DNA from: Lysobacterales bacterium
GTDB taxonomy: Bacteria > Pseudomonadota > Gammaproteobacteria > Xanthomonadales > SZUA-36
Direction of reading: 5' to 3'
DNA length: 7,697 nucleotides
Assembly: GCA_026196445.1 (NCBI GenBank)
Contig: JAPHTE010000399.1
Span: forward strand, 1 to 7,697
Each line of letters begins with the position of its first letter. Within the stretch, counting starts at the first letter, position 1. The position numbers were made by a program, and so were the translations under genes. Shown piece after piece: positions 1 to 6,280 of the stretch. The notes beneath the pieces were generated by a model. That model did not search any database. It saw only the letters and a list, made by a program, of their open reading frames with translations, and was not told the DNA's origin.

Positions 1-635
1 AGCGATTCGTAGGGTTTCAGATCCAGCTTTGTGAAAACCTTGCTCTCAGGGTCGTGCAGAAACAGGTGATCGGGCGCGAGCAGCCTGATGCCCAATCGCG
101 ATAATTGTTGCAGCAAGGGAATGTCGCCGGGTGCTTCCGCCAGGCACTTGACCACTTCGGCAGTAAGGTAGGTGAAGTGATCAAACCAGTTGTTGAGCGT
201 ATGCAGTTTACCCGGTGCGAGCAGGTTGACCATTCCACTGTAGTCAATATCGGGGTTTTTGGCGGGCGCTTGTAAACCGGCAAATGGATTGACAAGCGCA
301 TCGGCATTCGAGAGTGGCACCAGCACGGAGGCCGGGATCGCCCGTGCCAGTTGTTGCAATTGTCTGACCAGTAAACGTGTTGGTTGCAGGCCCGCACGCA
401 GGAAGATCACCGGTCTGCCAGGCTGTTCGCTGTGCAATTCGGCGAGCAGGCGCAACGGCTGGTCATAGCCGTTTGAAGTTTGCCTTGCGCCTTCCACTGC
501 CAGGCGGGTGTAAACTGGAAAATCCAGCTCCACGAGGGCCTGTACCTGGCTGCTACTGACCGCGGAACGGGCCTTGGCGTGCACGTAAATGACGGGCTTT
601 GTTGAAGATTTCTTGGGCGTTTTCTTTTTCGTCAT
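1..635 (-). CDS. Divergent family-2 glycosyltransferase-like protein, N-terminal part (runs off left edge)
   Basis: The minus strand is open from ATG 635-633 to the window edge: 211 codons with no stop, so the C-terminus is missing. The protein starts with a lysine-rich tail (MTKKKTPKKSSTK), then VIYVHA at residues 15-20. It has PVIFLRAGLQP at 75-85, VLVPLSNADALVNPFAGL at 104-121 and LLAPDHLFLHDP at 185-196. A segment of the type 'hydrophobic strand, then a turn, then (V)xPLSN' is typical of GT-A fold family-2 glycosyltransferases, where the strand normally ends in a metal-binding acidic motif. Here that place reads LRAGLQP and lacks the acidic residues. No signal peptide or membrane segment is visible, so a cytoplasmic protein is expected. 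The ribosome binding site is weak, but a good extended -10 promoter lies about 80 bp upstream. The reading frame is convincing; the family assignment is inference from short motifs and could be wrong. Confidence 0.72.
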   Translation of the reverse strand, partial: MTKKKTPKKSSTKPVIYVHAKARSAVSSSQVQALVELDFPVYTRLAVEGARQTSNGYDQPLRLLAELHSEQPGRPVIFLRAGLQPTRLLVRQLQQLARAIPASVLVPLSNADALVNPFAGLQAPAKNPDIDYSGMVNLLAPGKLHTLNNWFDHFTYLTAEVVKCLAEAPGDIPLLQQLSRLGIRLLAPDHLFLHDPESKVFTKLDLKPYES

Positions 636-704
636 CTTGTCTGCCACAAAACCGGGTGTTTGTGTTGGTGGAATCCGCCCATGTAGTAAATGATGAATTT
701 TGCC

Positions 705-739
705 TGGCTGCAGGATTATACCAAGACAAACTGCAGCCA
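705..739. repeat. 9-bp inverted repeat in the divergent promoter region (possible operator)
   Basis: TGGCTGCAG (705-713) and CTGCAGCCA (731-739) are perfect reverse complements separated by 17 bp. The dyad encloses the leftward -10 element, and its right arm lies in the spacer of the proposed rightward promoter. This is a reasonable position for a dimeric regulator site. It could also be chance, since CTGCAG is itself palindromic. Confidence 0.4.
715..723 (-). promoter_or_regulatory. Extended -10 promoter for the leftward glycosyltransferase-like gene
   Basis: Read on the minus strand this is TGGTATAAT, a perfect TATAAT hexamer (720-715) preceded by the TGn extension. No good -35 box is seen 16-18 bp upstream, as is usual for extended -10 promoters. 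Transcription would start near 708, giving a leader of about 70 nt before ATG 635. The element sits in the loop of the inverted repeat at 705-739. Confidence 0.55.
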
Positions 740-750
740 TTATGGATAAT
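723..750 (+). promoter_or_regulatory. Possible sigma70-type promoter for the mrcB operon
   Basis: AAGACA (723-728, four of six matches to TTGACA) and GATAAT (745-750, five of six matches to TATAAT) are separated by 16 bp. The predicted start near 757 would give a leader of about 35 nt to mrcB ATG 792. The -35 box abuts the -10 of the leftward promoter, so the two polymerases would compete. The match is modest, and no better candidate was seen between 636 and 791. Confidence 0.3.
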
Positions 751-755
751 GATCA

Positions 756-769
756 GGATGATGTCATCC
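756..769. repeat. Short palindrome upstream of mrcB
   Basis: GGATGA and TCATCC form perfect 6-bp arms around a central TG. The element lies at the predicted transcription start of the mrcB operon and 22 bp before its start codon. It could be an operator half-site pair or a small 5' UTR structure; the two-base loop makes an RNA hairpin of full length unlikely. Confidence 0.25.
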
Positions 770-791
770 GGCGTACAGCATTCGGTAATCG

Positions 792-3152
792 ATGGTTCGT
801 AAAGCAAAAAGAACCCAGCCGAAGAAACGAAAACGGATAACCCGAAAGACTGCTCGCAAGAAACCGGGTTTGCTGCGGCGTTTGTTGCGCCTGGTGGTAT
901 TGCTGGTGGGGATCAGCATCGGCCTCGGTTTGCCCTGGGTGATTTGGCTGGATGTGCAGGTGCGTAATGAATTCGAAGGCCGGAAGTGGGATGTACCCAG
1001 CCGTGTATACGCACGACCGCTGAGCCTTTATGCGGGCCAGCAGTTATCCAGGGACGCCTTGTTATTCGAACTCGAGGCGGCGGGGTACCGCCAGGCCAAT
1101 CGAGCGTCGGAGCCCGGCATGTTTTCTGCCCGGGGTGGTGATTTTGAGATCAACCGGCGTGGGTTTGTGTTCGAGGACGGGCCACAGCCCGCGTTGCGAT
1201 TCAGCTTGCGGATCGGCGCAGAAGCCGTAACCAGTATTCAATCATCATCGGGTAGCGGCGATATGGGCCTGGTGCGCCTGGATCCGGCTGAGATCGCATC
1301 CATTTATCCGCTGCACGATGAAGACCGTACGCTGGTGGCACTGGGGGATGTGCCTGAATTGCTGGTCACCGGTTTGCAGGCTGTTGAAGACCGCCAATTC
1401 AAGCACCACCACGGCGTGGTTTTGCGTGGTATTGCGCGCGCATTGGTCGCCAACCTCAAAGCGGGCCGGGCGGTGCAGGGCGGCAGTACGCTGACCCAGC
1501 AACTGGTGAAAAACTATTTTCTCAGCAATGAACGCACCCTGGTTCGAAAGGTCAACGAAGCCATCATGGCCGTTCTGCTCGAGGTGCATTACGACAAGGC
1601 GGAAATTCTCGAAGCCTATGTCAACGAAGTGTTCCTCGGGCAGCAGGGAAAACACGCTATCCACGGTTTTGGGCGGGCCAGCGAATTCTATTTTGACCGC
1701 CCGTTAAGGGACCTCGAGTCGCAGCAGGTCGCGTTGCTGGTGGGCATGGTACGCGGTGCATCGTTCTACAACCCCAGACGCAACCCGCAACGCGCACGGC
1801 AAAGACGGGACCAGGTACTGGATATATTTGCCGACACGGGCCTGCTGAGCATTGCCGAAGTCAAAAAGGCCAAGAGGCGCCCTTTGGGTGTAACCGCCCA
1901 AACACGTTCCGGCACCAGCCGATATCCGGCCTTCCTGGACCTGGTGCGCAGGCAATTGCATCGTGATTATCGTGCCGAGGATTTAAGTAACGAAGGGCTG
2001 AAGATTTTCACCACGCTGGCGCCATCTGCCCAGGAGTATGCCCAACGGGCACTGACTGGGGGTCTTCTCGACCTGCAACAGCGGGGTTTGCCGAAAGACC
2101 TGCAGGCAGCATTGGTACTCGCCGATGTGGCTTCCGGTGAGGTCAGGGCGCTGGTCGGTGACAGGGTACAGGGACGCAACGGCTTCAACCGGGCACTGGA
2201 TGCGCGCCGGCAGATCGGATCAGTCATCAAACCGCTGGTTTACCTGGCGGCGCTGGAACACAGCGGAGATTACAACCTGCTGACACCGGTGAGGGATGAA
2301 CCCGTGTCCCTTCGCCAACCGGATGGAAGCCTGTGGTCGCCGGCCAATTACGACAAAAAGTCACACGGTGAACTGGCGTTGCTGGATGCGCTGGTCAATT
2401 CGTACAACCAGGCGACCGTGAAGCTCGGGCTCAATGTTGGAGTCGCAAATATCATTCGGAAGATCAAGCAGCTGGGTGTGGATGCAGAGGTGCCCGCCGT
2501 ACCGGCAACTTTGCTCGGTGCGGTTGAATTAACACCCATTGAGGTCACTCAGATCTTCCAGTCGCTTGCCGCTGGCGGTTACACTTCACCACTGCGTTCA
2601 GTCACCGCCGTACTGACACCACGTGGTGAATTGCTCAGCCGTTACCCCTTGCGCATGATGCCGCTGGATAACCGGGAAGCGATCGCCGTGCTGAACTATG
2701 CCTTGACCCGGGTGGTGGAGGACGGTACGGCGAAAAACCTGCACGGGCTGCTTGGCAATGACACGGTGATTGCCGGTAAAACCGGCACCACCAATGAACG
2801 CCGCGACAGCTGGTTTGTCGGATATACTCGTGACCGCGTGGCGGTATCGTGGGTTGGCCTCGATGACAACCGGCCGGCTGGGGTCACCGGCAGCAATGCC
2901 GCGATGAGGGTTTGGGCCGGCTTGTTCAGGCAGTTGCCTATCGAGCCCATCGACCTGGATATGCCCGATGGCGCCGGTTATTTGTGGGTGAACAAGCAAC
3001 AACGGGCCCTGACCGACCCGGCCTGTCCCGATGCCGTGCAGATACCATTTATCAATGGTTCGGAACCGGACCGGCAAACACGTTGCATGCAGAAGAAACA
3101 GGACAGGGACAAGAAATCCTTATGGAGAAAGTGGTTTGAAGACAAAGATTAG
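792..3152 (+). CDS. mrcB: Penicillin-binding protein 1B, bifunctional peptidoglycan glycosyltransferase/DD-transpeptidase
   Basis: This class A PBP polymerises lipid II into glycan strands and cross-links the peptides, anchored in the inner membrane with both domains in the periplasm. Its 786 residues are close to the usual PBP1B length. A very basic cytoplasmic tail (1-30) is followed by one membrane helix (about 31-53) and a UB2H-like regulatory region (about 70-155). The GT51 domain has catalytic Glu199 in EDRQF, GGSTLTQQ at 230-237 and NEVFLGQ at 278-284. The transpeptidase has SVIK at 477-480 (nucleophile Ser477), SYN at 537-539 and KTGTT at 663-667. All catalytic motifs are intact. An in-frame TAA lies at 786-788, so ATG 792 is the first possible start, although its ribosome binding site is poor. 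It heads a tight operon and overlaps the next gene by 17 bp. The UB2H region is the place where LpoB binds in E. coli. Confidence 0.97.
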   Translation: MVRKAKRTQPKKRKRITRKTARKKPGLLRRLLRLVVLLVGISIGLGLPWVIWLDVQVRNEFEGRKWDVPSRVYARPLSLYAGQQLSRDALLFELEAAGYRQANRASEPGMFSARGGDFEINRRGFVFEDGPQPALRFSLRIGAEAVTSIQSSSGSGDMGLVRLDPAEIASIYPLHDEDRTLVALGDVPELLVTGLQAVEDRQFKHHHGVVLRGIARALVANLKAGRAVQGGSTLTQQLVKNYFLSNERTLVRKVNEAIMAVLLEVHYDKAEILEAYVNEVFLGQQGKHAIHGFGRASEFYFDRPLRDLESQQVALLVGMVRGASFYNPRRNPQRARQRRDQVLDIFADTGLLSIAEVKKAKRRPLGVTAQTRSGTSRYPAFLDLVRRQLHRDYRAEDLSNEGLKIFTTLAPSAQEYAQRALTGGLLDLQQRGLPKDLQAALVLADVASGEVRALVGDRVQGRNGFNRALDARRQIGSVIKPLVYLAALEHSGDYNLLTPVRDEPVSLRQPDGSLWSPANYDKKSHGELALLDALVNSYNQATVKLGLNVGVANIIRKIKQLGVDAEVPAVPATLLGAVELTPIEVTQIFQSLAAGGYTSPLRSVTAVLTPRGELLSRYPLRMMPLDNREAIAVLNYALTRVVEDGTAKNLHGLLGNDTVIAGKTGTTNERRDSWFVGYTRDRVAVSWVGLDDNRPAGVTGSNAAMRVWAGLFRQLPIEPIDLDMPDGAGYLWVNKQQRALTDPACPDAVQIPFINGSEPDRQTRCMQKKQDRDKKSLWRKWFEDKD
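3124..3127 (+). promoter_or_regulatory. Shine-Dalgarno site that supports the TTG start of the TPR lipoprotein
   Basis: GGAG lies 8 nt before TTG 3136, inside the last codons of mrcB. The next in-frame ATG, at 3154, would remove the lysines from the signal peptide and has no comparable site. This favours TTG. Confidence 0.6.
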
Positions 3153-3636
3153 CATGGCGGGTGCATTGCTGCCGTTGCTGCTGGCTTCGTGCAGCAGCAT
3201 GTCACCGGCGCCTGTCGAAGACCGTGAGGTCACCACACGGGTCAGGGCGCCGGCCAGCCAGGACAGTGCCGGGGTGCAGGTTTACTCCCTGCAAAACCCC
3301 GCGGTGAAGCAATTGACTGCCCAGGCCAGGAACGCCGAACGTGCAGGTGACTTTGACCAGGCAGGCAGCTACCTCGAGAGGGCCTTGCGGATCCAACCAC
3401 GCGACCCGCAGCTGTTGCAGCACATGGCGGAGATCAAGCTGCAGGAGGAGGATTACCTCCAGGCATTGAGCTTTGCCACCCGGTCCTATGATATCGGCCC
3501 CAGGGTCGGTGAGATTTGCAGCAGGAACTGGCGCACCATCAGTGTTGCAAAGGAGCACCTCGACGACCCCAAGGGCGCCACCGATGCGGAGACGCGGGCG
3601 GGCCAGTGCATGAACACGCGGCCCAAAGGACTCTGA
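3136..3636 (+). CDS. lpoP: TPR outer-membrane lipoprotein, probable LpoP-type activator of PBP1B
   Basis: From TTG 3136 the product is 166 residues and begins with a typical lipoprotein signal: a lysine-containing n-region (MKTKIS), a hydrophobic core, and lipobox L-A-S-C with acylated Cys19. The residue after Cys is Ser rather than Asp, which predicts sorting to the outer membrane. After a linker rich in Pro, Ser and Ala, two tetratricopeptide-type helix pairs are visible (about 56-89 and 90-123), with a weaker third to about 160. The gene overlaps the end of mrcB by 17 bp, so translation is probably coupled. In Pseudomonas aeruginosa a TPR lipoprotein, LpoP, activates PBP1b and is encoded with it. 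Position, size, lipidation and TPR fold all match, so the same role is inferred here. An in-frame upstream ATG at 3031 is rejected because it lies deep in mrcB and destroys the signal peptide. A generic TPR lipoprotein is the alternative. Confidence 0.8.
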   Translation: MKTKISMAGALLPLLLASCSSMSPAPVEDREVTTRVRAPASQDSAGVQVYSLQNPAVKQLTAQARNAERAGDFDQAGSYLERALRIQPRDPQLLQHMAEIKLQEEDYLQALSFATRSYDIGPRVGEICSRNWRTISVAKEHLDDPKGATDAETRAGQCMNTRPKGL

Positions 3637-3662
3637 GCATGGGCGATGTCGGGCTCAGGTAA
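3626..3662 (+). promoter_or_regulatory. Decoy start with 7-codon ORF overlapping the yoaA start
   Basis: The best ribosome binding site before yoaA, AAGGA (3626-3630), is 8 nt from ATG 3639, which opens the ORF MGDVGLR and stops at TAA 3660-3662. The yoaA ATG at 3646 is in another frame and 15 nt from that site. Ribosomes loading here would end 14 nt past the yoaA start, which could limit or couple yoaA translation. Functional meaning is unproven. Confidence 0.25.
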
Positions 3663-5583
3663 AAGTAGCATCCAATTGCTGGGCCCCGGCGGGCCTTTTG
3701 AATCGGCATTGACGGGCTTTGCACCACGCGAAGAGCAACTGCAGTTGGCTGATGCAATCGAACAGACCATGGCTGTCGGCGGAACCCTGGTGGCGGAGGC
3801 CGGAACCGGGATCGGTAAAACGCTTGCTTACCTGGTACCGGTTCTCAACGGCCGGGAACGCACGATCATTTCAACCGGCACCAAGACACTGCAGGACCAG
3901 CTTTATTTTCGCGATTTACCGATGGTCAAAAAAGCATTGGGCAGCAGCCTTACGACCGCCTTGTTAAAAGGTAGGGGGAACTACCTGTGCCTGTACCGCA
4001 TGGAGCAGTCAAGGCGTGACGGCCGGCTACCCTCCCGTGATTCGGTTGCCGAACTCGAGGCCATCAAGCAATGGGCGCCAATTACAACGGACGGAGATCT
4101 GTCGATTTCATCCGTCATGGCAGAAGACAGTGAATTATGGCCCTTCGTGACGTCCACTACCGACAATTGCCTGGGGTCGGATTGCCCTGATTTCGAAGAC
4201 TGCTTCGTTGCTCGCGCCAGGCGCGAGGCGCAGGAGGCTGACGTGGTGGTGGTCAATCACCATCTCCTTTTTGCGGACATGGCTATCAAGCACGGCGGTT
4301 TTGGAGAAGTCCTGCCGGGGGCTTCGGTATTTATCGTTGACGAGGCGCACCACGCACCGGGAACTGCCTCGCAGTTTTTCAGCACTTCCCTGTCGCTGAA
4401 GCAGGTTTCGGATTTGTGTCGTGATGTTTTGTCGGAAGCGTCCGAAACCAGCGGCGGGATTGCAACGGTACGTGACGAGGTGGCCCGGTGCCGCCAGGTG
4501 GTCAAGGAATTCCAGGCAACCTGCCACGAGGAACTGGAAGAACGCGGAACCTGGGATGACATGCTTTCACGTACCGGGGTCAGGGACGCCCTGCAGGCCC
4601 TGGATGGCGCTGTTACCGGATTGAGGCGAGTTGTTGAAGCACTGCAGGGCTCCAGCCGGGGTATGGATGGCTGTCTGCAGAGGCTGGCAGAGTTGCAGGC
4701 GTATTTTGATCACCTGGACAAGCCGGCGGTTGATTCCGAGGTGCGCTGGTTTGAACGTCGTGGCCGTGGTTTTGCTATTCATTCCACGCCGCTGGATATT
4801 TCGAGTCTTTTTTCCGGCTTTTGCGAACAGGTCGATGCGACCTGGGTGTTCACCTCTGCCACCTTGTCTGTCAACGGCGGTTTCGACCACTTTATCCGCA
4901 CCCTTGGTTTGAGCGACGCCGACACCCTGAAGCTGGATTCACCATTTGATTATCCGAACAATGCCATGCTGTGGTTGCCGGAAGATCTGCCGGAACCACG
5001 CGAGGTGTCATTTGTTCCACGCCTGCTCGAGCAGGTGCAACCGGTGCTGGAAGCGAGCCGTGGCCGCGCCTTCATGTTGTTCACTTCGCACCGTGCCTTG
5101 AACCGGGCTGCGGAATTACTGGATGGAAGCATCGACCATCCGTTGTTCGTACAGGGCCAAATGCCGCGCAGCATGTTGCTGGAGGCCTTCCGCAAATCGG
5201 GCGACGGCATTTTGCTTGGCACCGCCAGTTTCTGGGGTGGGGTGGACGTGATGGGTGAAGCCCTGTCGCTGGTGATTATCGACAAGCTTCCATTTGCACC
5301 TCCCAACGACCCGGTCATGGACGCGCGCAGCAAGCAATTACGGCAGCATGGTGGAAATCCGTTCATGGAGTTGTTTTTGCCGCAGGCTGTGATTACCCTC
5401 AAGCAGGGCGCCGGCCGCCTGATCCGTGACGTCAATGACCGTGGTGTGCTGGTAATTTGTGATCGCAGGCTGAACACCAAGGCCTATGGCAGCGTGTTTC
5501 TGGACAGCCTGCCACCCATGCAACAGACAACTGACCGGAAACGGGTCGTGGAGTTTTTTAATAGTGAACCTGCTGGCGATTGA
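3646..5583 (+). CDS. yoaA: YoaA-type ATP-dependent DNA helicase (XPD/DinG family, Fe-S)
   Basis: This is a superfamily-2, 5'-3' type helicase. In E. coli, YoaA is an iron-sulphur DNA helicase that works with the HolC (chi) subunit of DNA polymerase III in tolerance of replication damage. The 645 residues match YoaA length (about 636). Motifs run in order: FAPREEQ near 25-31 (Q-motif region), Walker A AGTGIGKT at 52-59 with Lys58, four cluster cysteines at 115, 175, 180 and 186, DEAH box at 232-235, TSATLS in the second half, and motif VI QGAGRLIR at 587-594. All cysteines and motor residues are present, so it should be active. It follows the lipoprotein stop by 9 nt in the same frame and overlaps tsaB by 20 bp; yoaA-tsaB adjacency is also found in E. 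coli. ATG 3646 is the only plausible start, but its ribosome binding site is poor. Confidence 0.95.
   Translation: MSGSGKSSIQLLGPGGPFESALTGFAPREEQLQLADAIEQTMAVGGTLVAEAGTGIGKTLAYLVPVLNGRERTIISTGTKTLQDQLYFRDLPMVKKALGSSLTTALLKGRGNYLCLYRMEQSRRDGRLPSRDSVAELEAIKQWAPITTDGDLSISSVMAEDSELWPFVTSTTDNCLGSDCPDFEDCFVARARREAQEADVVVVNHHLLFADMAIKHGGFGEVLPGASVFIVDEAHHAPGTASQFFSTSLSLKQVSDLCRDVLSEASETSGGIATVRDEVARCRQVVKEFQATCHEELEERGTWDDMLSRTGVRDALQALDGAVTGLRRVVEALQGSSRGMDGCLQRLAELQAYFDHLDKPAVDSEVRWFERRGRGFAIHSTPLDISSLFSGFCEQVDATWVFTSATLSVNGGFDHFIRTLGLSDADTLKLDSPFDYPNNAMLWLPEDLPEPREVSFVPRLLEQVQPVLEASRGRAFMLFTSHRALNRAAELLDGSIDHPLFVQGQMPRSMLLEAFRKSGDGILLGTASFWGGVDVMGEALSLVIIDKLPFAPPNDPVMDARSKQLRQHGGNPFMELFLPQAVITLKQGAGRLIRDVNDRGVLVICDRRLNTKAYGSVFLDSLPPMQQTTDRKRVVEFFNSEPAGD
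5550..5553 (+). promoter_or_regulatory. Shine-Dalgarno site that supports the GTG start of tsaB
   Basis: GGAG lies 10 nt before GTG 5564, within the end of yoaA. It decides for the short form that begins directly at the conserved N-terminal strand NLLAIETA, instead of an in-frame ATG at 5486 that would add 26 unconserved residues. Confidence 0.55.
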
Positions 5584-6235
5584 AACGGCGACAGAAACCT
5601 GCTCCGTCGCCCTGTCGGCGGGCGATGAAGTACGGGAACGTTACCGGCATGCCCCCCGCAAACACGCCGAATTGCTGCTGCCCTGGGTCCAGCAATTGAT
5701 GGCTGAAGCGGGGTTGGGCTTCAGCTCGCTGGACGCCATCGCCTTCAGTCGTGGCCCGGGCAGTTTCACCAGTTTGCGTATCGGCATCGGGGTCGTGCAG
5801 GGACTGGCCTGGGCCTCTGGATGCCCGGTCATTCCGGTATCCAGCCTGGCGGCGACTGCACAGAGCGCCGCGAACGAAGGCATCGGCTCTGCACTGGTTG
5901 CACTGGATGCGCGCATGGACGAGGTTTTCACGGGAGCGTTTGCGGTCAATGATCGTGGCGTTATGACACCCACGGTTGATGAGCGGGTGTGCAGCCCGGT
6001 TGACGTACCACTTCCCACGCGGGCAGGGACTGTTGGCGTGGGGGTCGGTTTTGCACGTTACGCAGCGCTCGAAAAACTGTCCACCCAGCTGGACGGGGTG
6101 CGTACCGACCTGTGGCCACGGGCATCTACCGTGATCACGTTGGCGCAGGAATGGTTGCGTGACAACGAAGCCCTGCCGGCCGAACAGGCGCAACCGGTTT
6201 ACCTGCGGGATAACGTGGCTAAAAAATCGCGCTGA
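5564..6235 (+). CDS. tsaB: TsaB, subunit of the tRNA t6A37 threonylcarbamoyl transferase complex
   Basis: TsaB dimerises with TsaD and, with TsaE, supports transfer of threonylcarbamoyl to A37 of ANN-decoding tRNAs in the cytoplasm. It has the ASKHA fold but is itself non-catalytic. From GTG 5564 the protein is 223 residues (E. coli TsaB is about 231). It starts at the conserved strand LLAIETATETCSVAL (3-17), then HAELLLP at 34-40, and the signature RGPGSFTSLRIG at 63-74. The usual Gly after SFT is Ser70 here, which is probably tolerated. It overlaps the end of yoaA by 20 bp and is the last gene of the operon; its TGA abuts the stop of the convergent exporter gene with no gap. Confidence 0.93.
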   Translation: MNLLAIETATETCSVALSAGDEVRERYRHAPRKHAELLLPWVQQLMAEAGLGFSSLDAIAFSRGPGSFTSLRIGIGVVQGLAWASGCPVIPVSSLAATAQSAANEGIGSALVALDARMDEVFTGAFAVNDRGVMTPTVDERVCSPVDVPLPTRAGTVGVGVGFARYAALEKLSTQLDGVRTDLWPRASTVITLAQEWLRDNEALPAEQAQPVYLRDNVAKKSR

Positions 6236-6280
6236 TCAGCCGAGCAGATCACCGGCCAGCAAACGCAAGGCCAGCGCGAT
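6221..6280 (-). terminator. Probable intrinsic terminator of the LysE-family gene, inside tsaB
   Basis: On the minus strand, ATCGCGCTG (6280-6272) pairs perfectly with CAGCGCGAT (6234-6226), which runs straight into a six-T tract (6226-6221). The loop is 37 nt, large for an intrinsic terminator, but it can be shortened by inner GCC/GGC pairing. The T tract is encoded by A residues in the last tsaB codons. In the rightward direction the stem has no T tract, so it would not terminate the tsaB transcript by the same mechanism. Confidence 0.42.

Noticed and set aside
17..397. 126-residue minus-strand frame in the left part of the window
   Set aside because: It overlaps the longer open frame from 635 to the edge in another phase, and its composition (many Cys, Trp, Pro, Arg) looks non-coding.
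792..881. Lysine/arginine-rich N-terminus of PBP1B as a possible DNA-binding or histone-like tail
   Set aside because: Basic cytoplasmic tails before the single membrane helix are normal for PBP1B and fit the positive-inside rule.
3031..3135. Longer N-terminus for the TPR lipoprotein beginning at ATG 3031
   Set aside because: It lies inside the mrcB coding end, adds an uncharacteristic stretch, and buries the lipoprotein signal; TTG 3136 has a ribosome site and restores a normal signal peptide.
3634..3648. Possible LpoP-YoaA fusion by UGA readthrough, since both genes are in the same frame 9 nt apart
   Set aside because: An outer-membrane lipoprotein joined to a cytoplasmic helicase makes no sense, and no readthrough signal or SECIS-like structure is visible.
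4950..5480. 176-residue open frame on the minus strand within yoaA
   Set aside because: It is antisense to a strongly conserved helicase region and shows a serine/arginine-rich composition typical of shadow frames; no family resemblance.
5486..5563. Longer N-terminus for TsaB beginning at ATG 5486
   Set aside because: The extra 26 residues are an out-of-frame reading of the conserved yoaA C-terminus, and TsaB proteins begin at the strand encoded from GTG 5564.
5558..6193. 211-residue open frame on the minus strand across tsaB
   Set aside because: Antisense shadow of tsaB in GC-rich DNA, with no recognisable motif and no ribosome site.
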